Below are positions 17,496-26,502 of a stretch of DNA of 64,000 nucleotides, in pieces. The notes under the pieces are model-generated. The model was given only the letters and a program-made list of their open reading frames with translations, ran no database searches and was not told where the DNA came from. Within the stretch, counting starts at the first letter, position 1. Each line of letters starts with the position of its first letter. The position numbers were made by a program, and so were the translations under genes. Source of the stretch: Photobacterium aquae (GTDB lineage Bacteria; Pseudomonadota; Gammaproteobacteria; Enterobacterales; Vibrionaceae); assembly GCF_001029445.1 (NCBI RefSeq), contig NZ_LDOT01000007.1, forward strand, positions 1 to 64,000. Reading direction: 5' to 3'.

Positions 17496-17882
17496 ATGTC
17501 CGCGCCATTAACACAGTCACAAATCGATGACATTCTGGCTCTTGATGCAGAAAAGCGCTTTAAATATCTGGTTAAAGAGGTGGTTTCTAACCGTGAAATC
17601 TGGATTTTGACCGATGAGCACGGCTGCGTAATGCTCAATACCGACGAAGAAGACGGCGTACCTGTATGGCCGAATAAAGAATTCGCCGAGCTATGGGCAA
17701 CAGGTGAGTGGGAAGAGTGTAAAGCCGAAGCCATCTCACTTAACAAGTGGCACAGCCGCTGGACGTATGGACTGGAAGATGACGAACTAGCTGTAGTCAT
17801 TTTCCCAGACCAAAGCGAAGAAGGTTTGGTTATTTCACCTGAAGAGCTTGATTTTGAACTCAAGCAACAGGCTCGTAAGTAA
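17496..17882 (+). CDS. DUF2750 domain protein
   Basis: A 128-residue soluble protein of the DUF2750 family. The characteristic order is visible: an N-terminal helix (QIDDILALDAEKRFKYLVKEV), REIWILTDEHG, PVWPNKEFAELW and a C-terminal acidic ISPEELDFELKQ. The family resembles immunity-like or regulatory proteins but has no established function. ATG 17496 is chosen (AGGA ribosome site 9 bases upstream, start MSAPLTQSQ); the frame is open 12 codons further upstream. Confidence 0.85.
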   Translation: MSAPLTQSQIDDILALDAEKRFKYLVKEVVSNREIWILTDEHGCVMLNTDEEDGVPVWPNKEFAELWATGEWEECKAEAISLNKWHSRWTYGLEDDELAVVIFPDQSEEGLVISPEELDFELKQQARK

Positions 17883-17907
17883 CTGGTCCTAACATAGCGA
17901 TATTAAT

Positions 17908-17934
17908 AAAGGGGGGAGCATATCTCCCCTTTTT
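17908..17934 (+). terminator. Intrinsic terminator
   Basis: A stem GGGGAG/CTCCCC followed by TTTTT, between the DUF2750 and HopJ-family genes. Confidence 0.85.
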
Positions 17935-17975
17935 ACCCATACCAAAGTCAATACTTTTGCACAGGAGAAAGTGCC

Positions 17976-18335
17976 ATGGAGGCGTTACTCAAGCAATTGA
18001 AACACACACCCGAAGTGGTTAGTTTCGAACAGGTAATGGCTATTATCAACGAGCATTACCACTACCAAGCAACTGATTTTAGCAATGGATTAGGCAGGGA
18101 GACCCTGCACAACCTTGCCGGTATAAATGAAGGATCATGCCGAATTTTTGCTTTTGCCAATTTGCATCAGCTATCAGAGGCCGAAACACTGGCATGCTTT
18201 GGTGATTATTACCGTAAAGATGTGCTACCCCACCCTGATCGCAACGACCATAAAAATATTCGCCTTTTCATGAAATACGGTTGGCAAGGTATTCGATTTA
18301 ACACGCTTCCCCTAACAGAAAAAAAATACGCATAA
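17976..18335 (+). CDS. HopJ-family (PF08888) protein
   Basis: A 119-residue cytoplasmic protein of the family named after the type III effector HopJ. It is common in non-pathogenic marine gammaproteobacteria, where it is unlikely to be an effector. Family features seen are the HYHYQATDFSNGLG segment, the GSCRIFAFANLHQLS core and NIRLFMKYGWQGIRF near the C terminus. The GGAGAAAG ribosome site supports the start. No secretion-system genes lie nearby. Confidence 0.87.
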   Translation: MEALLKQLKHTPEVVSFEQVMAIINEHYHYQATDFSNGLGRETLHNLAGINEGSCRIFAFANLHQLSEAETLACFGDYYRKDVLPHPDRNDHKNIRLFMKYGWQGIRFNTLPLTEKKYA

Positions 18336-18368
18336 GACAGTAGGGGGCCACCTCTTCTTAAGGGCTTA

Positions 18369-18389
18369 AGGGCGAGTTATATTCGCCCT
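18369..18389. terminator. Hairpin between convergent genes
   Basis: A 7-bp stem AGGGCGA/TCGCCCT with a 7-base loop in the 66-bp gap between the HopJ-family gene and the convergent small membrane-protein gene. U-runs are short on both strands. Confidence 0.5.
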
Positions 18390-18401
18390 AATCAACAAAA
18401 T

Positions 18402-18734
18402 TTACTTCAAAGCCGTTTGGCACACATTACATTTCTTCGGCGGAGCCGTGAAAAATGGGCTGCGATTAGGGCTGGCGCAAGATGGGCAGAACTTTGTGGA
18501 TCGAATCGTTAGCACGGTTAACGGCACCATAAAGAGCACTATCCCAACCATATATACAATCGGAGGCTGCATATAGGCAATCACACTCGCAATGGCCACA
18601 TTGCTTCCCGTCGTGAAATACGGCCATAACTTACGCTTCTTATCCGCATCTGTGCCCCTATGAAAGAGCATATAGCTTACCACTGTCATTAAAAGCCAAG
18701 CTGCTCCCAGCATGATCAACGCATCTTGTTGCAT
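18402..18734 (-). CDS. Small membrane protein with C-terminal zinc-ribbon-like motif
   Basis: A 110-residue protein not recognised by name. Three hydrophobic segments (about 6-24, 42-55 and 59-78) are followed by a short cytoplasmic tail with two Cys pairs, FCPSC and KCNVC, spaced like a rubredoxin/zinc-ribbon knuckle. It probably binds Zn. Monocistronic on the minus strand. Confidence 0.7.
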   Translation of the reverse strand: MQQDALIMLGAAWLLMTVVSYMLFHRGTDADKKRKLWPYFTTGSNVAIASVIAYMQPPIVYMVGIVLFMVPLTVLTIRSTKFCPSCASPNRSPFFTAPPKKCNVCQTALK

Positions 18735-19030
18735 TAGTAACCTTTATTCCTTTGTTGATGAATAGACTCGAGCTGGCTCAAGTTGCTATATCCTACCATT
18801 AAATAATCAATTCAAAATATTGGCTTGGTGATCGGCCTCACATTGAAAACCTCAACGATGGGAAGGCGGTCACAACCTCACTGATTTATAGGTATTTTTC
18901 GCCTTTATTCATATTGAAATTCCCCCTTTCGCCCAGATATCTTAAGTGTCAGAGAGTGCTGGCGGAATGTGTTGTTAGCTTGTGCTCTTCATTTTGCTAC
19001 TACTGTATGTGGCATGATTAAGGAGTTTTA

Positions 19031-19822
19031 ATGATCCCTAAATCACTGTTTAGAACATGCTTTGTTCTACTATGTGTACTCGGACGTGGCCCTGTTGCCA
19101 ATGCATCAATTCCGCAGTTTACTGATTCAGATATTGAACATCCTTCACCAATTCAAGGAAGTAAAGACAAATTCCAGCACTCTCTTAGCGGTCTCTACGC
19201 CATCCCATCTGCTGCCGCCCATGAACTCAAACAACCCTATGCTGATTTCGATACCCTCTACAGCAAAGGTGAAGTTGCTCAAGCTGAACTCAAACAGCTT
19301 CTAACGCAAATTAGCCTACATACCGACACCAAACCTATTTTGCCGGGGATTAAATCCAAGCAGCGGGCAAAATTCAAAGTGGATACCGAGCTCAATGGGC
19401 ATGCCGATAAACTCACGGATCTTGCTCGTGGTAGCCTTATCGCTAAAGATATTCCATCGCTAATTGACGCATTCGAATTACTCGGCCATGAAGCGACAAT
19501 TATAGAAACCAAAAACCGCTTCAAATCTCCGGCACCATCAGGCTACCGTGACCTGAAAGTTTTGATTTCACTTACCAATAGCCAAATCATTGCAGAAGTG
19601 CAGCTTCACCTTGAAACCATCGCTGAGATCAAGAATGGACCTGAACATGAAATCTACGAGACAATTCAGCAACTTGAGCGCTTGGCCATTGCAGAAGAAC
19701 GTGAACTCAACGAGTTTGAGTTGGCGAGGATCAAACAGCTCCGCAGCACATCTCTAACTATGTACCAGCATGCTTGGCATCACTACCTACAACCAAGTGG
19801 CCTTACCGCCCAGGCAAGTTAG
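19031..19822 (+). CDS. relV: RelV-type small alarmone synthetase, copy 1, with signal-peptide-like N terminus
   Basis: A 263-residue protein with a RelA/SpoT synthetase-type core of the RelV family. Residues I remember as essential in Vibrio cholerae RelV (K107, D129, R132, L150, E188) all align with an offset of one: Lys108, Asp130, Arg133, Leu151, Glu189. Core segments are KLTDLARGSL, SGYRDLKVLI and IIAEVQLHLE. It would make (p)ppGpp from ATP and GTP or GDP. No hydrolase domain is present. The first 25 residues (RTCFVLLCVLG, ending VANAS) look like a Sec signal peptide, which is odd for an enzyme needing cytoplasmic nucleotides. A close paralogue follows 270 bp downstream. Confidence 0.82.
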   Translation: MIPKSLFRTCFVLLCVLGRGPVANASIPQFTDSDIEHPSPIQGSKDKFQHSLSGLYAIPSAAAHELKQPYADFDTLYSKGEVAQAELKQLLTQISLHTDTKPILPGIKSKQRAKFKVDTELNGHADKLTDLARGSLIAKDIPSLIDAFELLGHEATIIETKNRFKSPAPSGYRDLKVLISLTNSQIIAEVQLHLETIAEIKNGPEHEIYETIQQLERLAIAEERELNEFELARIKQLRSTSLTMYQHAWHHYLQPSGLTAQAS

Positions 19823-19836
19823 CCAGTCAATCATTA

Positions 19837-19860
19837 GGGGAGCATAAGCTCCCCTTCTTT
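19837..19860 (+). terminator. Intrinsic terminator after relV copy 1
   Basis: A 7-bp stem GGGGAGC/GCTCCCC with a 4-base loop, followed by TTCTTTT. The two relV copies therefore have separate transcripts. Confidence 0.85.
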
Positions 19861-20091
19861 TAATAAAGCCAATGGATTTTACTGTCAAACGTGCTCAATA
19901 TCGCATTTATGCACATTATCCAAATCCCCTAAAGACCATAAGCAGTTAATTCATCTGGCGTTCAGATAACTCTGGTAGTCTTGCTGCCATAGACAACACA
20001 ACCTCTACGACTCTTTTTACTGCTGCTTATAACGCATGCGATTACCGTTTACGTAGAGAGCCTACATATAGGTTCCCCTAGGAGTTGTTTA

Positions 20092-20877
20092 ATGGATCTG
20101 AAATCGGTACTTCGTACTTGCTTTGTCCTGTTCTTGCTTAGCCGTGGTACGGCTATTGCAGCACCATCGACATCGAATTGTGCAAGGCTCGATTATGAAA
20201 TATCGCCAAAGCAAGCTGAAGCAAGCAAACAGTCTTTTCAGCGTAGCTTAAGCGGTCTATACAGTATCAATAGCTGGCGACAGGCTAATATTATGCAGCC
20301 ATATGCGCACATCGATCAGCTATATCAAGTTGCCCCTAAGGCCCAACTTGAGCTGGCTACCTTGGTAAAGGAAGTCGGCATGATTTCTAAGACCACGACG
20401 GTATTGCCTGACGTTAAGTCCAAAGATCGTGCAGAGGCGAAAATCGCCAGCGAGCTTAACGGAGACGCATCAAAAATTACAGATTTGGCACGTGCATCCA
20501 TTGTTGCGGATAACATTCCCGAGTTGGTTCAGGCTTTCGAGCTAATTGGTAAAGAGAGCCAAATTGTTGCGGTAAAAAACCGCTTCAAGCAGCCGAATGC
20601 TTCTGGCTACCGTGATTTGAAAGTGCTGGTAGAGCTGCCGGAAAGCAAAATGATTGCTGAAATTCAGTTGCACCTCGATGCCATCTCTACCGTGAAAAAT
20701 GGTGATGAGCACGCGATCTACGAAGAAATCCAAAAGATCGAACGAAATGCGACCGATCAAAGCCGCGAGCTAAGCGAATTTGAAGTAGCGCAAATAAACA
20801 AACTGCGCACCACATCGAAAACGCTGTATCACAATGCATGGCAGCAATACCTGCAACCTAACCGCATTGCCGTTTAA
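20092..20877 (+). CDS. relV: RelV-type small alarmone synthetase, copy 2, with signal-peptide-like N terminus
   Basis: A 261-residue paralogue of the upstream gene, similar along its whole length, including the N terminus (SVLRTCFVLFLLSRGTAIAA). Counting from Asp in KITDLARASI, the equivalents of Lys108, Asp130, Arg133 and Glu189 are kept, but the Leu151 equivalent is Ile (FELIGKES). Core segments are SGYRDLKVLV and MIAEIQLHLD. AGGAG ribosome site 8 bases upstream of ATG 20092. The signal-peptide-like start ends near IAA-PST, and the mature part then has a single cysteine (SNCARL). I cannot say which copy is the orthologue of the characterised relV. Confidence 0.8.
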   Translation: MDLKSVLRTCFVLFLLSRGTAIAAPSTSNCARLDYEISPKQAEASKQSFQRSLSGLYSINSWRQANIMQPYAHIDQLYQVAPKAQLELATLVKEVGMISKTTTVLPDVKSKDRAEAKIASELNGDASKITDLARASIVADNIPELVQAFELIGKESQIVAVKNRFKQPNASGYRDLKVLVELPESKMIAEIQLHLDAISTVKNGDEHAIYEEIQKIERNATDQSRELSEFEVAQINKLRTTSKTLYHNAWQQYLQPNRIAV

Positions 20878-20887
20878 CCTTCCCCCT

Positions 20888-20923
20888 AAGGCCGCCTGTT
20901 TATATCCGCAGCGGCCTTCTTTT
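20888..20923 (+). terminator. Intrinsic terminator after relV copy 2
   Basis: An 8-bp stem AAGGCCGC/GCGGCCTT with a 15-base loop, followed by CTTTTT. Confidence 0.82.
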
Positions 20924-21045
20924 TCCATCACCGTACCCGTTGTTCATCGTAAAATTGCTATAAAGCAACGAGTCACACTCTGTTGCTTGCAATATAGGCA
21001 CTCTGGGCATATCTTCTGAGAAAGGTCTTAATAAGGACAGCGGCA

Positions 21046-21312
21046 ATGCAAGAAGAAGAGTATCAACCAATCCCTTGCGGAAACTATGACTATATTGAAC
21101 TTGCCTGTGTATACCACTATGACGTACTTATTACCTGTATCGATCATAGTGTCTATCAGGGGATCTGTATGGATACACAAGCCCGGGCCGATAAGTCTGA
21201 ATGGCTACTGTTAAAACACGGTGAAGATATTCTTCCTATCCGAATGGATCACCTGGAGAGTATGAAAGTTTTGAGCCCCGGCGCACAGTTTAATGAAGTG
21301 CAATTTAACTAG
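21046..21312 (+). CDS. rof: Rof-family Rho-binding antiterminator
   Basis: An 88-residue cytoplasmic protein of the ROF family (PF07073), an inhibitor of transcription termination factor Rho. The start YQPIPCGNYDYIELACVYHY closely matches the Rof signature (PI-C-x-YD-x-x-ELAC), and the remainder has the small beta-barrel pattern ending in the IRMDHLESM segment. An AAGGA ribosome site lies 9 bases upstream. A GGGCAC/GTGCCC hairpin (21344-21360) follows. Monocistronic. Confidence 0.88.
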   Translation: MQEEEYQPIPCGNYDYIELACVYHYDVLITCIDHSVYQGICMDTQARADKSEWLLLKHGEDILPIRMDHLESMKVLSPGAQFNEVQFN

Positions 21313-21342
21313 CGCAATGTATATCTTCTTCAGATAGCAAAA

Positions 21343-21365
21343 AGGGCACGCTAGGTGCCCCTTCA
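21343..21365 (+). terminator. Probable terminator after rof
   Basis: A stem AAGGGCAC/GTGCCCCTT with a short loop and a weak T-rich tail (CTTCATT). Confidence 0.6.
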
Positions 21366-21416
21366 TTGTCTGGTTAACCGCCAATATGGCTTAACAACTA
21401 TCTAAGCGGTTCAGTC

Positions 21417-22703
21417 TTACTTCTGGACCATAATTTCAAGAATCTGTACATCCGTTTGAGTCATTGCACCGTTTGCCAATGCAGACATATTACGGATAGT
21501 CGCATCCACATCGTCGGCCACAATTCCTTCGTTGCCTGTAACGCGGATACCATCGAGTGCCATCAGGGCTGCCTTAATTGCAGCACTGGCCGAAGAAGAC
21601 ACTTTCATTGCACAACTTGTTTTGGCGCCGTCGCAGATGATACCGGTAATATCACCAATCATACTGCAAATTGCATTGCTGATATGATTGAACTGGCCGC
21701 CAAGAAGCCATGTCATCCCCGCTACTGCTCCCATCGACGCCGTTGTCGCACCACAAAGGGCAGATAGCTTGTTTTGGTAACTCTTGATATAAATGGCCAT
21801 TAAATGAGACATCATCAGAGCACGTAATACCGTTTCGCGGTCAGCCTTAATATGTTCAGCCACTACGACCACTGGCATTGTCGCGGCAATCCCCTGATTA
21901 CCCGAACCTGAATTACTCATCGCTGGTTTCATTGCACCATCCATTCGGGCATCTGAAGCCGCGGATGTACGACGCAAGATATCCGTCATCAACCCACCAG
22001 AGATCAAGCCACGATCCACATTGCGCTGGAACGTCGCACCAATTTGCAACCCATACTTGCCTGTCAGCCCTTCTTGAGACAAGGCTTCATTCAGCTCGTA
22101 GGCCTGAGAGATAAACTCAATATCGGCAAGAGGTGCATGCAAGGCGAAATCATAAATATCCTGCGCCGTCGCCTCATCAAATACGTTGATCTCCGGCTCG
22201 CTCACTGACTTCTCTGCCAGCTCGGCAGAAAAACGGATTTCGCCATTGACGGAAACAGAGACAACCTGTGTATGAGAATCAGCAATAATCACGGTAGCAG
22301 AATGCTCGCCGGCACCTACTGTGACCTTGGCAAAAAGGATATTGGGCACCTGTGCCACGCCAACCGACACCGCTTTGGCATCAAGCATCTGCTTGGCTCT
22401 AACGACATCTTCTTGGGTGATAGATTTCAGCACTTCCAGTCCAGCATCGGGATCGCCAGCCAATGCACCCACGGCAGCAGCGACAGGCAAACCAACCATA
22501 CCCGTTCCCGGTACACCTACCCCCATACCATTTTTCATCAGGTTAGGTGAAACATGCACATCAATATATGCAGGCTTACATTGCAGTTCGCGCGTTGCTA
22601 TCGCAGCGGCAAGCGCAACAGACACAGGCTCGGTACAACCTAATGCAGGTACAACTTCGCGTTTTACAGTATCGATAAATCCAGACCAGAGGTGCTTTTT
22701 CAT
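21417..22703 (-). CDS. UPF0597/CyuA-type iron-sulfur L-cysteine desulfidase (serine dehydratase-like)
   Basis: A 428-residue cytoplasmic protein of the UPF0597 family (YhaM, now CyuA, of E. coli). Segments typical of the family are EVVPALGCTEPVSVALAAA, KNGMGVGVPGTGMVGLP, SNSGSGNQGIAATMPV and ICDGAKTSCAMKVSSS. Cysteines in GCTEP, ALCGAT, AICSMIGD, GIICDGAK and TSCAMK could hold the [4Fe-4S] cluster. It would break down L-cysteine to pyruvate, H2S and ammonia. ATG 22703 (MKKHLWSGFIDTVKREV) is preferred over the upstream in-frame ATG 22769, which adds 22 hydrophobic residues not seen in the family. No cyuP-like permease is adjacent. Confidence 0.88.
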   Translation of the reverse strand: MKKHLWSGFIDTVKREVVPALGCTEPVSVALAAAIATRELQCKPAYIDVHVSPNLMKNGMGVGVPGTGMVGLPVAAAVGALAGDPDAGLEVLKSITQEDVVRAKQMLDAKAVSVGVAQVPNILFAKVTVGAGEHSATVIIADSHTQVVSVSVNGEIRFSAELAEKSVSEPEINVFDEATAQDIYDFALHAPLADIEFISQAYELNEALSQEGLTGKYGLQIGATFQRNVDRGLISGGLMTDILRRTSAASDARMDGAMKPAMSNSGSGNQGIAATMPVVVVAEHIKADRETVLRALMMSHLMAIYIKSYQNKLSALCGATTASMGAVAGMTWLLGGQFNHISNAICSMIGDITGIICDGAKTSCAMKVSSSASAAIKAALMALDGIRVTGNEGIVADDVDATIRNMSALANGAMTQTDVQILEIMVQK

Positions 22704-23196
22704 TGCTATCAACCTATACAATTTGCAGGGGCTGGCTACTAGAAGAAAAAATGAGAAAGCAGTAGCCATGTTATTGTTATGGCTGCTAATTTACACCATC
22801 ATCAGGAGTATATTTTGCTCAAAAATCCTATCAGAAAAAGAATTTATAGAAAATTTTTCTCTAAACGCTCAAAAATGATAATTAGATTCCTCCTCAACTG
22901 TCATATCACAAATCATCAGAGTTAACAGATTGATTAAACAACCGAAATCGCTGTCAAACCATACCAATTCCACTCTGAACAAAATAATCAGCTAACCCGA
23001 CTGTCATTTTCCACTGCTACTCCCTCTGTGCTCACACAGACTCTGAAAGTACCATGATTGGAAGTAACTCCCTTACGACGAATGAGTTAAATGAGTTCGC
23101 AAGTACGGTGAGACAAAAAAGGAAAGGAAGGAAAAAGCAAAGAGAAAGTAAATATAAAAGACAACAGCAGCACTTGGCTGCTGTTTTTCAGGAATT
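22704..23196. other. Long intergenic region without a supported gene
   Basis: About 490 bp. It holds the CyuA-like promoter side (minus) and a purine-rich stretch at 23098-23160. A 9-bp hairpin AACAGCAGC/GCTGCTGTT (23163-23185) probably terminates the Nudix gene. An open frame starting at 23054 runs through the hairpin and over the Nudix 3' end and looks spurious. Confidence 0.6.
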
Positions 23197-23736
23197 TTAT
23201 GCAACTGACTGCTGCGTTTCAGGCAGCAATTCACTGACAATGCGTTTTAACAAAAAGGTTTCGCGTTCAATCGACATCCCTTTTTTCTCGCTGTTTGCCA
23301 TTGTATGTTCATTGTGGGCAATAGCATCGAAGATATTAATCCACACCGGTTTCATACCGTTGTTGACCTCGTAATCCTCAAGCTTAGTTTCACCCAACTC
23401 AGGATCAATGACACAAACAAAGCAGTAGGACTCCATGTGCATAATGTCGAAATCCGTTTTATACCAAGGACGGTATTCCTCATACATACCGAATTCTTCA
23501 ATATCACGAATATTACGGGCGCCCGTCTCTTCTTCCAGTTCACGAATCAAACCGGCAACTGCATCTTCCCCTTCATCAATACCACCGCCTGGCAGTGTGT
23601 AGTCATGATAGCGCTCGGTGTATAGCATCAGAATGTCGGTCCCGTTTAGGATAATGCCTCGAGCCGCTTTTCGATGAAACATCGTCCCATCAAGGTTCGC
23701 CAAATCAGGATGCACAGTTGATTTCAATAAACGCAT
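23197..23736 (-). CDS. Nudix hydrolase
   Basis: A 179-residue pyrophosphohydrolase. The Nudix box is complete: G-IDEGED-AVAGLIRELEEETGA (Gx5Ex7REUxEExGU, about residues 52-74). The N-terminal HRKAARGIILNGTDILMLYT is a typical first strand pair. The substrate (nucleoside di- or triphosphate, ADP-ribose or other) is not determined by the sequence. Probably monocistronic. Confidence 0.9.
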   Translation of the reverse strand: MRLLKSTVHPDLANLDGTMFHRKAARGIILNGTDILMLYTERYHDYTLPGGGIDEGEDAVAGLIRELEEETGARNIRDIEEFGMYEEYRPWYKTDFDIMHMESYCFVCVIDPELGETKLEDYEVNNGMKPVWINIFDAIAHNEHTMANSEKKGMSIERETFLLKRIVSELLPETQQSVA

Positions 23737-23858
23737 AGCCGGTTTGTCTCTTCTTACCTACAACAAAGCGGTGAATTGTAGCGATCCATTTAGGTTCGCG
23801 CAATTCACCGCTCAATATTCGTCTTGTTCCATCTCCTACACAGAAGGAACCACCTCTT

Positions 23859-26261
23859 TTACCAAGTAAACAATCGCTTGAAGAAGTTTTCCACCTTGTC
23901 CGCACACCCCTGCTTTAGGTTTCCATTGGGATCCCATGCTGGTAGGTGTGTTTGGCCAACGCAGCTTTGCGACAGCACGCCGTACTTATTCTGGTAATAG
24001 TCAAAATCAGAGATCTGGGCAGGCTTACGCAACACCAAAGGCTCTGGGTCTCGGTGCTGGATATAGTCGGCATACAAGTGCAATGGGCCCGAAGAACCGG
24101 TCAGCTTCACCGCCTTGTTATCATCACGCCCCATCCAGATGGTAACAACTTCCCTGCCGTCAATACCTACATACCAGCTATCGCGGCCTTTGTCGGATGT
24201 ACCGGTTTTTCCCGCAAGTCGGGAAGACGGCAAGACATTGTTCAAGTAACGCCCGGTCCCCTCAGAGACAACGCGCTGCAAACTGTACATTGTCAGCCAG
24301 GCAGCCTGCTCAGACACTTGCTGAGACGATACAGGCAGACTCTGATACAGTACGTTGTCATCCTTATCAACCACCGCGCTCAATGCTGTCAAATCGCTCC
24401 TGCGGCCTTCATTGGCAATTGTCTGATACATCTGCGTCACTTCAACCGGGGTCAGGGTAAATGCCCCCAGCAACATTGATGGCAACTCCGGAATTTCATT
24501 CTTATCGATACCAAGGTGATCCATGGTATCTATGACCTTATCCAGACCCACGGCCATCCCCAGATTCACCGTCGGAATATTGTATGATTTCGCCAAAGCC
24601 CGATAGAGCGGCACTTCACCACGGAATTTTCGATCATAGTTACGCGGTGACCAACTCTTCCCCTTATCATCCCGCAATGTTAGCGGACGATCTGTCAAAC
24701 TCGTTGCCAATGAAAAACGTTTCGGCATCTCCAAGGCCGACAGATACACCGCAGGTTTAACCACCGACCCGATCTGACGCTTAGCATCCACAGCACGGTT
24801 AAAGCCATCGAAACCCGGTTTGGCACCGCCCACCATGGCACGAATTTCACCCGTTGTGCGATCAGCAATCACCACCGCAGTTTCCAACTCGTTACCCGCA
24901 CGTGATTCTAGCGTCGGTATCACTTTATTGACCGACTTTTCAATCATGGCCTGTGATCGAGGATCCAATGTGGTAAACAAACGCAAGCCCTGCCCCGGCT
25001 TGTAATCCTCTACCTTCTCGCTCAGTTCGCGCTCAAGCTGGCCAAAATAGGCAGGCTGCTTGTTGGCAATGATCCCCTTCGCCTGTAAATCCAACGGCTT
25101 GTTAATCGCCACCGAGTATTGCTTTTCATCCAACACCCCATTGTCAGCCATCAACTTCAACACCAGATCGCGACGGTTTTTCGCACGCTCAGGATAACGC
25201 CATGGATTATAGTAAGAAGGGCCTTTTACCAAACCAACCAGCAAAGCCAGCTGATCGGTCCGCAGCTCCGACAAAGGCAAACCAAAATAAAAGCGTGCAC
25301 CCAAGGCAAAACCATGTACAGCATCACGCCCACTTTGGCCTAGGTAGATTTGGTTTAAGTAGGCATCCAAAATCTGATCCTTACTGTAACGATAATCAAG
25401 GATCAGAGCCATATAGGCCTCTCGGAATTTACGCCACAAGCTGCGCTCACTCGTTAGAAACAGGTTTTTCGCCAATTGCTGCGTCAAGGTACTGCCACCT
25501 TGTACGGTACGACCCGCTTTGACGTTAGCAACAAAAGCACGAATGATCGCGGTCGGCGACACCCCGTCATGTTCGTAGAAATCACGATCCTCAGTAACAA
25601 TTAAGGCATCGATCAGCGCTTCGGGCATCTCCGCTTTGGCTTGATAGATCCGCTGCTCGTCTGACTGTGCCTCAAGCATACCAAGTAGCTTAGGCTCTAC
25701 CGCAAAGATCCCCAGTTCACGGTTAGAATCCGCGTCGCTAATCTTACGTACTTTAGCGTAGTCAAAAGTCACGACCACATGGCGTGCCGGTTGTTCACCG
25801 TCACGAAAATCAAACGGACGCCGAATAAATTCAACCTTCAGGCGGCTGGTACTGTATTCCCCGGGTTTAGAGGGTGATTTGACCTTGCGGTAATTAAGCA
25901 CCTCAAGCTCTTGAACAAGATCGTCATAGAGCACAGGCGACCCAGGTTCAAGCGTTAGCTCTCGCGCATAGACAACAGACGGCAACTGCCATAACTGCCC
26001 CTCGAACTTTGCTGAGATTTCATCGTTGATATCGAATCCCATCTTGACCAAACCCGCACTGGCCAGCAATGTTCCGCCTAGCAAAGAGTACTTGACCCAC
26101 TTGCCAATACGGCTAGGCTTCTTCAAGGTGTTTGCGGAAGACGAAGTAGGTGCTTCGTTATTTTGGGCCGATGTCGGTTGCCCTGCGGATACTGCTTCCT
26201 GCTGATTCGCACCGGAGTTATTAGGATCATGCTGATTACTCGGCATCTGTTGCTTGGCCAT
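23859..26261 (-). CDS. mrcB: Bifunctional penicillin-binding protein 1B
   Basis: An 800-residue class A PBP anchored in the inner membrane, which polymerises and cross-links peptidoglycan. A polar N-terminal tail (1-50) precedes a single TM (about 56-74). A UB2H-like domain (about 100-195, the LpoB contact in E. coli) is followed by the GT51 glycosyltransferase with catalytic Glu224 (VTEDRDFYEHDG) and QGGSTLTQQLAKN. The transpeptidase has SxxK at Ser499-Lys502, SYN at 559-561 and KTGT at 685-688. The UB2H domain and length identify PBP1b over PBP1a. No LpoB gene is visible. Monocistronic. Confidence 0.95.
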   Translation of the reverse strand: MAKQQMPSNQHDPNNSGANQQEAVSAGQPTSAQNNEAPTSSSANTLKKPSRIGKWVKYSLLGGTLLASAGLVKMGFDINDEISAKFEGQLWQLPSVVYARELTLEPGSPVLYDDLVQELEVLNYRKVKSPSKPGEYSTSRLKVEFIRRPFDFRDGEQPARHVVVTFDYAKVRKISDADSNRELGIFAVEPKLLGMLEAQSDEQRIYQAKAEMPEALIDALIVTEDRDFYEHDGVSPTAIIRAFVANVKAGRTVQGGSTLTQQLAKNLFLTSERSLWRKFREAYMALILDYRYSKDQILDAYLNQIYLGQSGRDAVHGFALGARFYFGLPLSELRTDQLALLVGLVKGPSYYNPWRYPERAKNRRDLVLKLMADNGVLDEKQYSVAINKPLDLQAKGIIANKQPAYFGQLERELSEKVEDYKPGQGLRLFTTLDPRSQAMIEKSVNKVIPTLESRAGNELETAVVIADRTTGEIRAMVGGAKPGFDGFNRAVDAKRQIGSVVKPAVYLSALEMPKRFSLATSLTDRPLTLRDDKGKSWSPRNYDRKFRGEVPLYRALAKSYNIPTVNLGMAVGLDKVIDTMDHLGIDKNEIPELPSMLLGAFTLTPVEVTQMYQTIANEGRRSDLTALSAVVDKDDNVLYQSLPVSSQQVSEQAAWLTMYSLQRVVSEGTGRYLNNVLPSSRLAGKTGTSDKGRDSWYVGIDGREVVTIWMGRDDNKAVKLTGSSGPLHLYADYIQHRDPEPLVLRKPAQISDFDYYQNKYGVLSQSCVGQTHLPAWDPNGNLKQGCADKVENFFKRLFTW

Positions 26262-26502
26262 AATTCACCGTAGGTCTTATATCAATCATTCGCATTGCGA
26301 GCGAGGACCTCGTCGATACGAGGCAGATAGCAGCATAAAGCGGCAAGGCGCAAGACATTACCCCATGCCGATAACCCGATTGTCATGGTTTTGTCAAAGC
26401 CAGAGTCACCTCACACTACTAGTATTTACTTTCAATTTCTTACACAATAGCGCCCAAACGACATCAAATGATTGCAAGATCCACGCACTGAGAAGCCAAA
26501 CT

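Noticed and set aside
17976..18335. Type III secretion effector (HopJ name)
   Set aside because: The family is widespread in free-living bacteria and no secretion genes are present; treated as a conserved protein of unknown role.
23054..23374. Plus-strand open frame coding a Lys/Arg-rich peptide
   Set aside because: It runs through a terminator hairpin and antisense over the Nudix 3' end, and has no family resemblance or good ribosome site.
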